Positions 7,533 through 12,437 of a stretch of 12,437 nucleotides of DNA are shown here, one piece after another. The position numbers and the translations under genes are program-made. The first letter of the stretch is position 1, and every line of letters starts with the position of its first letter. The stretch comes from Cyanobacteria bacterium UBA11372 (GTDB lineage: Bacteria; Cyanobacteriota; Cyanobacteriia; Cyanobacteriales; Aerosakkonemataceae). The notes below the pieces were generated by a model. The model worked only from the letters and a program-made list of their open reading frames with translations. It was not told the origin of the DNA and ran no database searches. The stretch is from NCBI GenBank assembly GCA_003486675.1, contig DNGG01000185.1, positions 32,500 to 44,936 of the forward strand, read 5' to 3'.

Positions 7533-9044
7533 ATGAGCGCAGACGAACATATTCTACGATTACCCCATATAAATATAAACAGCCGAGGGCTACTTCCTGA
7601 AACATCAGGAATCTACTACGTTTTAGACGAAAAATCTATAATCTGGTACATAGGACAGGCGAAAAATTTGCGCGATCGCTGGACTGGGAAGAGCCACCAC
7701 AGGTTCTATCAGCTACAAAAGCAACATAAAAACAAGTTTACCATCTATTACGAGCTAGTAGCTGAATCGCTGCTCGATGCTATCGAAAAGCAACGCATCG
7801 AGCATTATAATCCGCAGTTGAACGGGACTAAAGTTAAGGCTAAGAAACTACATCCAACAGAGACACTTTTACGGGAAACGCTAGTTAGCCTTGCTCCCTA
7901 CATTTTTGTACTAGGGGTAGAACTACCACGCAAAGAAGACCTTAAACTAATCGAAGATTCTGTATATTGGCGAGATGATTGGAGGGTTCAGAAGGCAGTG
8001 TTGTCTCTCAAAGTGATACATGTATGCGTAAATTCAAAAGAACTACAAGAAACTTTTAATGACTGGCTACCACGTTATCGGTATCTTAGAAAAATTTTCA
8101 GAAAGCGCCCTAATTATTCAGATAACTGGGCTTGCAAAGGTAACGCAAAGTTTGAAGATTCAGGTATCTTTTTTATAAGAAGATTATTAGTGAATGGCTT
8201 TGCTATAGAAGTATACCAAGCTCACCAGGAAACAATAGAACACATTCAGGGCTATGAGTTGACTCAACTAGCAGGAGTAAATATTAGGGCTGTTAATGAA
8301 ACATCTCTGGCAGTACTAAAAAATAAGTCTCTGCTCAGTGTTGTAGGGATGTCTGTGCTTGCTGAAAATCAAAACTATCCATACCAAGAAGTTGGTCACA
8401 GAGCTATCAAACGGCTATCTCCATACAAGGAAGATCCGGTTAAACTGCTTTTTAACGAAGATATAAACATCAGCAAGCTGCAAATTGTACCAACAGAAAG
8501 TCAGACTACACAAAACAACCCTGATGGTTTTTCTGCTAGATTAGCTAGCCTTGCTGCCAAAAAAGAGTACCTCAAGATGCTGCTAATACAACGCGGTATT
8601 GACTTAAATCGCTATCAGGTTAACAAGTATCTAGAAAAAATGCCCAAGGATAACAATTATGTTGACAGTAACAATGATAGGATAATGACTATATATGTAA
8701 AATCTTTCATGTGTGGCGATCTTCTAGGAAAACCTGATTGCTACTTAACGGCTACAGTAGACAGAACATTTTGGTTATTGCTAGAACCTTACCTATCTGA
8801 TTTTGCCAAAGTCAAGCTTAACGAAGATGAAAGCTACGTCACTCAATACAATGTTTCAGCTAGGAAAGTGTTAGTTCCTGCTAAGTTGACTATAACTTTA
8901 AATGGGAAGTGGAAATCAGATATTCCATTTGGCCCTAAAAATAATATGTCATACATCGAAGTTGCAAATATCATTAAAAGCCGTTTAAACGAAAGCGGAA
9001 TACCTAAGTTAAAGTTTTCTTTTAAATCTGAGTCTACACGCTAG
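7533..9044 (+). CDS. GIY-YIG domain protein with long uncharacterised C-terminal region
   Basis: A 503-aa protein whose first 100 residues form a GIY-YIG domain, the nuclease fold of UvrC and of intron homing enzymes. Visible signature: GIY at 26-28, YIG at 39-41, a basic KNLRDRW segment with Arg49 in the catalytic arginine position, the presumed metal-binding Glu85 in AIEKQRIEHYNP, and Asn97. All residues needed for cleavage appear present. The remaining 400 residues match nothing I recognise; they are mixed alpha/beta, lysine-rich and without membrane segments or a zinc site. The ATG has no clear Shine-Dalgarno. The gene looks more A+T-rich than its neighbours and has only one HIP1 octamer, at its 5' end (7672), consistent with but not proof of transfer. 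It stands alone, with no methylase, transposase or repair gene alongside. DNA cleavage is inferred from the domain only. Confidence 0.75.
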   Translation: MSADEHILRLPHININSRGLLPETSGIYYVLDEKSIIWYIGQAKNLRDRWTGKSHHRFYQLQKQHKNKFTIYYELVAESLLDAIEKQRIEHYNPQLNGTKVKAKKLHPTETLLRETLVSLAPYIFVLGVELPRKEDLKLIEDSVYWRDDWRVQKAVLSLKVIHVCVNSKELQETFNDWLPRYRYLRKIFRKRPNYSDNWACKGNAKFEDSGIFFIRRLLVNGFAIEVYQAHQETIEHIQGYELTQLAGVNIRAVNETSLAVLKNKSLLSVVGMSVLAENQNYPYQEVGHRAIKRLSPYKEDPVKLLFNEDINISKLQIVPTESQTTQNNPDGFSARLASLAAKKEYLKMLLIQRGIDLNRYQVNKYLEKMPKDNNYVDSNNDRIMTIYVKSFMCGDLLGKPDCYLTATVDRTFWLLLEPYLSDFAKVKLNEDESYVTQYNVSARKVLVPAKLTITLNGKWKSDIPFGPKNNMSYIEVANIIKSRLNESGIPKLKFSFKSESTR

Positions 9045-9081
9045 TATCTTACTCTCCAAAACAAAAGCTTTGATCGTGAAT

Positions 9082-9142
9082 GCAGGCGAGACGCCCACCC
9101 CACAATCATATTATTTTCTTGTGGAATGGGCATCCTGCCTGC
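9082..9142. repeat. 61-bp imperfect hairpin repeat between convergent genes
   Basis: A 24-nt left arm (9082-9105, starting GCAGGC and ending CCACAA) matches the reverse complement of the right arm (9119-9142) at 19 of 24 positions, around a 13-nt A+T-rich loop. It begins 38 nt after the stop of the GIY-YIG gene and ends 18 nt past the stop of convergent cysA. It resembles the GGCGAGACGCCCACCCCAC-type intergenic repeats of filamentous cyanobacteria as I recall them. It could act as a terminator in both directions. Confidence 0.6.
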
Positions 9143-9160
9143 CTAATTATACTCACCCAA

Positions 9161-10177
9161 CTAAATCGAATAATACAGGGGAAAAGACTTGGCATCCTTG
9201 GGTTTTACATACACCCGTTCTTGCGGTTCCAACTTTAACTGATCGAACCTTTCTCTGGTCAAATGCGCGGTCAAAACTTGCCCATCATCTAAAGTTAATT
9301 CCGCCTGAATTTCCCATCCCAAATGAATCAAACGACTCACTCTCGCCGCTACCGTCGTGCCGTTTGGTTCTCTTTGCACCAAAATATCGTGCGGTCGTAA
9401 AAAGATTTCCGGTTGCGCCGACTCAAACCCATTCCCTTCAAACATGCGCGACGTACTCGGCAATATGTTTACCGGCCCAATAAAACTCATGACAAACGCA
9501 CTAGCGGGATGGTCGTAAATTTCTGCGGGCGTCCCCACCTGTTCTACCCGCCCTTTATTCATCACCACAATCTCATCGGAAACTTCCATTGCTTCTTCTT
9601 GGTCGTGGGTGACGAATACTGTGGTCACGTGAACTTCGTCGTGCAGGCGACGCAACCAAGCTCGCAAGTCTTTGCGGACTTTAGCATCTAATGCGCCAAA
9701 CGGTTCATCTAGCAACAAAACTTTAGGTTCAACCGCCAATGCCCGCGCTAAAGCCACCCGCTGACGCTGACCTCCAGATAGTTGGGATGGGTAGCGATCG
9801 CCCAATCCCGACAACTGCACCAATTCTAGTAACTCCTCTACCCGCCCCTTGGTTTTGCCTTTAGCTCCTTTGCGAATTTCTAACCCAAAGGCAATATTCT
9901 GACGCACGGTCATGTGCTTGAATAAAGCATAGTGCTGGAATACAAACCCGATGTTGCGTTCCTGTACGCTTTGGTTGGTCGAATCTTTGCCAGTAAGCAA
10001 TATTCTACCGCTATCCGGAATTTCCAACCCGGCAATTAACCGCAATAGAGTTGACTTTCCCGACCCCGATGGCCCCAACAATGCCACCAGCGAACCGGAT
10101 TTGATTTTTAAGCTTACATCGTCAACGGCTTGGAAACTACCGAACTGTTTTGATACATTCTCTACGACGATACCCAC
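9161..10177 (-). CDS. cysA: Sulfate/thiosulfate ABC transporter ATP-binding protein CysA
   Basis: The ATPase subunit that drives sulfate (and thiosulfate) import with membrane subunits CysT/CysW and a periplasmic sulfate-binding protein. The 338-aa product has Walker A GPSGSGKST (35-43), a Q-loop at Gln81 in FVFQHYALFKHMT, signature LSGGQ (133-137), Walker B LLLDEP (Asp157, Glu158), the H-loop His191 in FVTHDQEEAMEV, and a C-terminal TOBE-like region from about 240 (EIFLRPHDILV, HLGWEIQAEL), the usual CysA arrangement. The reading frame stays open to a TTG at 10246, but the GTG at 10177 gives the expected family start GIVVENVSKQFG and has AGAGG 8 nt upstream, so I use it. The other subunit genes are not in the window; the neighbour upstream, yidD, is 148 bp away. 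Molybdate or another oxyanion is a less likely substrate. Confidence 0.92.
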   Translation of the reverse strand: MGIVVENVSKQFGSFQAVDDVSLKIKSGSLVALLGPSGSGKSTLLRLIAGLEIPDSGRILLTGKDSTNQSVQERNIGFVFQHYALFKHMTVRQNIAFGLEIRKGAKGKTKGRVEELLELVQLSGLGDRYPSQLSGGQRQRVALARALAVEPKVLLLDEPFGALDAKVRKDLRAWLRRLHDEVHVTTVFVTHDQEEAMEVSDEIVVMNKGRVEQVGTPAEIYDHPASAFVMSFIGPVNILPSTSRMFEGNGFESAQPEIFLRPHDILVQREPNGTTVAARVSRLIHLGWEIQAELTLDDGQVLTAHLTRERFDQLKLEPQERVYVKPKDAKSFPLYYSI

Positions 10178-10185
10178 TGGGGAAA

Positions 10186-10190
10186 CCTCT
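10186..10190 (-). promoter_or_regulatory. Shine-Dalgarno deciding the GTG start of cysA
   Basis: On the minus strand this reads AGAGG, 8 nt ahead of the GTG at 10177. It supports that GTG over the upstream in-frame TTG at 10246, whose added 23 residues are not part of the family's conserved start. Confidence 0.6.
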
Positions 10191-10253
10191 AATAACCCGT
10201 TCTTTAATCTCAGTAAGTCCACGTCACCGGGTATTAAAGGACACAATAATTTG

Positions 10254-10271
10254 GCTCAATCGCAATTGAGC
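10254..10271. promoter_or_regulatory. 7-bp hairpin upstream of cysA
   Basis: GCTCAAT-CGCA-ATTGAGC is a perfect 7-bp inverted repeat with a 4-nt loop, overlapping a HIP1 octamer at 10270-10277. It lies between the yidD stop and the cysA start on the minus strand, about 80 nt before the GTG. It could be an operator for cysA or a weak terminator after yidD. No T-run follows on the minus strand, so intrinsic termination is doubtful. Confidence 0.3.
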
Positions 10272-10325
10272 GATCGCCTTTTTCCCAAAACCCCAGTTAA
10301 TCGCTGGACTTACTGTAGTTTTATA

Positions 10326-10805
10326 TCACAGTTGGGGGTTTTTGTTGTATCGTTTGTAGCGGAGAAGGCGAGGGGTAAAGGGTAAAAAGGCGCCAAAACC
10401 GCAGCAACTAATGGCATCTAAATATCCGCAATCGGGCAGCGAGCAATCGGACAGTGGGATACAACTAGCGCAGCCATCGCAGCACATACTTGGATTATTG
10501 AGGCAATGAGCGTCCCATCTCTGGCGATTTTGTTTCTCAGATTCTGACTGTTGAGATCGGAGAATGAGGCTGGCGGTTTTACAAGCCTTAAAGCGTTCCC
10601 TGGCGATGCTCGTCGCTTGTAACAAGCCTTGTTGAGCGATCGCACCTTTAATATACCCTGAACAAGACTCGCTGCCATACAGCACCCTGTGAGGGCAAGC
10701 AAAGCCCTTATGTGGCGAAATATACCGCTGATACGTTTTGATGGCAGCGATCGCAACTTGTCGGACAAGTAAATCCAGGGGATTAATTCTATGAGTTCTC
10801 AGCAT
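10326..10805 (-). CDS. yidD: YidD-family membrane protein insertion efficiency factor with Cys-rich tail
   Basis: A 159-aa protein related to YidD, a small factor at the inner face of the cytoplasmic membrane that aids YidC/SecYEG-dependent protein insertion. Family features: an amphipathic helix (about 10-24, LDLLVRQVAIAAIK), then YQRYISPHKGFACPHRVLYGSESCSGY, equivalent to the YQRLISP...C...C.SY core of YidD with Cys37 and Cys48, and RERFKAC further on. It is about twice the length of E. coli YidD because of a C-terminal extension (about 90-159) with nine cysteines, including two CC pairs, which could bind metal. The reading frame extends to a TTG at 10832; the ATG at 10805 is preferred as it begins just before the conserved helix. 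No Shine-Dalgarno is evident. It is not next to rnpA, rpmH or yidC, the common neighbours of yidD in other bacteria. Assignment is good for the core; tail function is unknown. Confidence 0.75.
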   Translation of the reverse strand: MLRTHRINPLDLLVRQVAIAAIKTYQRYISPHKGFACPHRVLYGSESCSGYIKGAIAQQGLLQATSIARERFKACKTASLILRSQQSESEKQNRQRWDAHCLNNPSMCCDGCASCIPLSDCSLPDCGYLDAISCCGFGAFLPFTPRLLRYKRYNKNPQL

Positions 10806-10834
10806 GAATTTGTCGTAGCATTTGAACGCCAAAA

Positions 10835-10866
10835 ATGTAGAGACGTGACATGTAACGTCTCTACAT
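10835..10866. repeat. Perfect 12-bp hairpin repeat
   Basis: ATGTAGAGACGT (10835-10846) and its exact reverse complement ACGTCTCTACAT (10855-10866) flank an 8-nt loop, itself containing the palindrome ACATGT. The GTAGAGACGT...ACGTCTCTAC palindrome is a widespread cyanobacterial intergenic repeat as I recall it. It sits 30 nt upstream of the yidD ATG on the minus strand, so it would be in or just ahead of the yidD leader. Confidence 0.7.
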
Positions 10867-10898
10867 CATAACTACGAACCTGCAATCCTCAGTTTCTG

Positions 10899-10971
10899 AA
10901 CTCAGCGTTTAGTTGCGGAACTTACGCACGACTATCTTAGAAAATAAGTTTCTTTGCGTAAGTACTGAGTT
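10899..10971. repeat. Two-part inverted repeat, possibly a small mobile-element remnant
   Basis: ACTTACGCA (10920-10928) pairs exactly with TGCGTAAGT (10955-10963) across 26 nt, and outside it AACTCAG (10899-10905) pairs with CTGAGTT (10965-10971). The outer and inner arms are separated by 14 nt on the left and 1 nt on the right, so the structure is asymmetric. No transposase coding sequence is present. It may be a degenerate MITE-like element or an intergenic repeat. Confidence 0.4.
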
Positions 10972-11047
10972 TAGCTAAAAGCCTTTGGATTGTAATTTTT
11001 GGATTTTCTTAGCTAGAGGTTTATTAACCCTAACCTTCTTGTGTTTA

Positions 11048-11713
11048 TTAGTTGAGAGTTGCGCTTTTTGCTTGGAGTTTGCGCTTGAGATTGGAACCAG
11101 CACCCAAAGCACCCACAGCTAACAAACCTAAGACAGAAGCGGGTTCAGGGACGGAGGCAATGGTGTAGTTGATCGTTCCATTCCAAGTCCGAGGTGAAAA
11201 TGTAGCACCAAAAACGCCACCCTTTCCAACTCCTGTCTGAATCTTGAGATCGGCATTGCTGTAGGTATTAGAACCGTTTGTGTATTCAATACCTGGATTT
11301 CCATCAGCAAAGGTGATGTAAAAACCTGTCAAGCTGTTAGCTGAGAGAATGAAATCAGTAATATCGACAAAAGTTGGAGTTCCTACTGGAGAAACTGAGT
11401 TCAATATGGTTGAAGAGACTTTAGTCCAAGCTGCCGCATTTGTTTCAAATCCAACAAAGCTTCCTGATTTAATATAAACATCCAAAGTTTTTGGACTACT
11501 CAATGACCCCAGATAGGAATTTATTTCCAAGCTGGTCACATTTAAGGCATTCCCAAAAGTGGTGACATCAAACATGTTCCCTGCGAAACCGTTGCCCCCA
11601 GCAAAAGTAGTAGTTAGAGAGCCAGCTTGGGCAGGTTTGCTTGTTCCCAGTGCAATTAAGGCTATTCCAGCAGCAGCCATCGATACTTTTTTGACGAGAG
11701 TTGTAATAGACAT
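11048..11713 (-). CDS. PEP-CTERM sorting-domain exported protein
   Basis: A 221-aa exported protein. Residues 1-30 are a signal peptide (MSITTLVKK, then a hydrophobic AAAGIALIALG core and cleavage site AQA|GS). The middle (31-187) is Gly/Asn/Thr/Ser-rich, cysteine-free and predicted beta-rich, with no domain I recognise. The end is a classical PEP-CTERM signal: VPEPAS (PEP at 189-191), a hydrophobic helix LGLLAVGALGAG, then basic LKRK. Such signals are cleaved by an exosortase, usually linked to exopolysaccharide export. The frame continues upstream to a GTG at 11824, but the 37 extra residues would bury the signal peptide, so I use the ATG at 11713. The exosortase gene is not in the window and the gene is single. 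It may contribute to the cell surface or sheath; that is inference. Confidence 0.85.
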   Translation of the reverse strand: MSITTLVKKVSMAAAGIALIALGTSKPAQAGSLTTTFAGGNGFAGNMFDVTTFGNALNVTSLEINSYLGSLSSPKTLDVYIKSGSFVGFETNAAAWTKVSSTILNSVSPVGTPTFVDITDFILSANSLTGFYITFADGNPGIEYTNGSNTYSNADLKIQTGVGKGGVFGATFSPRTWNGTINYTIASVPEPASVLGLLAVGALGAGSNLKRKLQAKSATLN

Positions 11714-11886
11714 AATTACTGGTTTCCCCCCAGATTTAAAGTTTGACATTCGGAATGATTTGGACATGCGATCGCAACCGCCCTGTTCAGAAAAATCCTG
11801 GTGAAATTGCCGCAGCAATTTCACCGATTAGAATCGATGACCTATAGGGTATTTTGTAGATGCCAAATATCTGTACTTTCAGAGCA

Positions 11887-11905
11887 GACGGAGAGCGAAT
11901 CCGTC
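11887..11905. repeat. 6-bp hairpin in the chlP/PEP-CTERM gap
   Basis: GACGGA (11887-11892) and TCCGTC (11900-11905) form a perfect 6-bp stem around a 7-nt loop. It lies about 175 nt upstream of the PEP-CTERM ATG on the minus strand. Function is unknown; it may be a transcript leader structure or chance. Confidence 0.25.
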
Positions 11906-12227
11906 ATCATTAGTTATTACTCTGATAGTTGACCGTTTAACAAGATGCACGCACTTTTTACAGTTGTTGTTAATCTCTCGGTCACTTGTGATTTATCCCT
12001 TAAATCTAATTTGGCATACCCTGATGATTTTTTCTACATATACTCGTTAGATTTACCGAATCTTTAAGTAAGTACACCGGGAAAATCTCAGGGGTATCTC
12101 AGCTAAAGTGCCGATTCATACTTGGTTTGGTTAATTTTACTTAAGCACAAACTTGATAAATTTCCTGTAAAGACCGCTGGGAGCAAACTGCATCGCCGAT
12201 TCCCCAGTCTCCAGTTGCCCGTTGTCT

Positions 12228-12245
12228 CTTAAGAAGTGTTAAGGT
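12228..12245 (+). promoter_or_regulatory. Direct repeat with 10-bp period upstream of chlP (possible OmpR-type regulator site)
   Basis: CTTAAGAAGTGTTAAG contains TTAAG at 12229-12233 and again at 12239-12243. Two half-sites one helical turn apart are typical of OmpR-family response regulators. Cyanobacterial RpaB binds the HLR1 element, two 8-bp repeats 2 bp apart, at photosynthesis genes. The half-site here (TTAAG) does not match the HLR1 core TTACA well, so this is only a candidate. It lies about 100 nt before the chlP start. Confidence 0.22.
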
Positions 12246-12334
12246 CTGTAGCAATTTCTTCATATCCAGCCAGATCGGTGAGAATTAGGCTCAAACTCCG
12301 TGATACCATCTCAGCTTGTAGCTTGAAGCGATTG

Positions 12335-12338
12335 GGAG
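12335..12338 (+). promoter_or_regulatory. Shine-Dalgarno of chlP
   Basis: GGAG, within GGGAGA, is 7 nt ahead of the TTG at 12346. It supports translation from this unusual start codon. Confidence 0.65.
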
Positions 12339-12345
12339 AAAACCT

Positions 12346-12437
12346 TTGTCACTACGGGTTGCTGTTGTAGGAGGGGGACCAGCGGGTTCCTGTGCTGCCG
12401 AAACGCTTGCAAAGGCTGGAATTGAGACGTATTTAAT
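12346..12437 (+). CDS. chlP: Geranylgeranyl reductase ChlP, 5' part only
   Basis: The first 30 codons of geranylgeranyl diphosphate/chlorophyll reductase, the FAD-containing enzyme that reduces the geranylgeranyl chain to phytyl for chlorophyll a and tocopherol. The window ends mid-gene. The visible N-terminus, read as M-SLRVAVVGGGPAGSCAAE and on through AKAGIETYLI, has the GxGxxG dinucleotide-binding motif (GGGPAG) and the AAETLxKAGIETYL segment characteristic of cyanobacterial ChlP. The start is TTG: an in-frame TAG lies at 12319-12321, and between it and the glycine-rich motif TTG is the only usable start codon, with GGAG 7 nt upstream. Another flavoprotein of the same superfamily cannot be fully excluded from 30 residues. 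Confidence 0.82.
   Translation, partial: MSLRVAVVGGGPAGSCAAETLAKAGIETYL

Larger units (their letters stand above)
11714..12345. other. Long gap between divergent PEP-CTERM gene and chlP
   Basis: About 630 bp hold the divergent 5' regions of the PEP-CTERM gene (minus) and chlP (plus). I see a HIP1 octamer (11768-11775), a small hairpin (11887-11905), a TTGACC -35-like element (11929-11934) without a matching -10, a TATACT at 12039-12044 whose best -35 (TTGGCA, 12011-12016) is 22 nt away, and a 10-bp-period direct repeat near 12229. No RNA gene is recognisable. A 40-codon frame at 11945-12067 lacks a ribosome site and is not called. Confidence 0.4.

Noticed and set aside
9070..9483. Plus-strand open frame of 137 codons
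   Set aside because: It runs antisense through the 3' part of cysA and the hairpin repeat, with no recognisable protein features.
10178..10246. 23-residue N-terminal extension of CysA from the TTG at 10246
   Set aside because: The GTG at 10177 has a good Shine-Dalgarno and matches the family's usual N-terminus; the extension has no conserved character.
9951..10385. Plus-strand open frame of 144 codons
   Set aside because: It is antisense to the 5' part of cysA and extends across the intergenic hairpin; the translation shows no family motif.
10418..10768. Minus-strand open frame of 116 codons
   Set aside because: It overlaps yidD in another frame on the same strand; the yidD frame has the conserved core, this one has none.
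10835..10971. CRISPR-like array from the two neighbouring palindromes
   Set aside because: The two palindromes differ in sequence and are not repeated with regular spacers.
11929..11957. TTGACC as a -35 box of a chlP or small RNA promoter
   Set aside because: No acceptable -10 hexamer occurs 16-19 nt downstream.
12011..12044. TTGGCA and TATACT as a promoter pair upstream of chlP
   Set aside because: The spacer is 22 nt, too long for a normal sigma70 promoter; only mentioned in the gap description.
11945..12067. A 40-codon plus-strand frame in the gap before chlP
   Set aside because: It starts with ATG but has no Shine-Dalgarno, no recognisable motif and a composition like the surrounding noncoding DNA.

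Overview
The window looks like chromosomal DNA of a cyanobacterium, probably a filamentous one. The octamer GCGATCGC (HIP1), typical of cyanobacterial genomes, occurs at least 17 times. The gene content agrees: a Ser/Thr kinase–AAA–GAF–histidine kinase fusion, a PEP-CTERM exported protein, a CysA sulfate-transport ATPase, and the start of chlP (geranylgeranyl reductase for chlorophyll and tocopherol). Several hairpin repeats of cyanobacterial type lie between the genes. I cannot name the genus from sequence alone.

Layout: positions 1-208 hold a fragment of a GC-rich hairpin repeat and the leader of the first gene. Positions 209-5617 (+) encode the giant hybrid kinase. A 9-bp hairpin separates it from a convergent gene (5679-7328, -) for a family-5 solute-binding lipoprotein. 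A divergent intergenic region carries an extended -10 element and a small dyad on the minus strand, then a gene at 7533-9044 (+) encodes a GIY-YIG domain joined to about 400 residues I do not recognise. A 61-bp imperfect hairpin repeat lies between this gene and convergent cysA (9161-10177, -). Upstream, on the same strand but well spaced, are a yidD-family gene with a cysteine-rich tail (10326-10805, -) and a PEP-CTERM protein gene (11048-11713, -). Between these two are two inverted repeats. A gap of about 630 bp follows, then chlP begins at 12346 (+) from a TTG codon and runs off the window.

The genes do not form one pathway. Each appears to be its own transcription unit, and the gaps carry palindromic repeats that may also end transcripts. 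The kinase has no response regulator beside it, the binding lipoprotein has no permease, and cysA has no cysT, cysW or sbpA in view. Several starts reported here differ from the longest reading frame: cysA (GTG with a Shine-Dalgarno), chlP (TTG forced by an upstream stop) and the PEP-CTERM protein (internal ATG in front of a clean signal peptide). The least explained items are the GIY-YIG fusion protein, a four-unit heptanucleotide repeat inside the kinase gene, and a 10-bp-period direct repeat upstream of chlP that may be a regulator site. I found no RNA genes, CRISPR array, transposase or complete new system.
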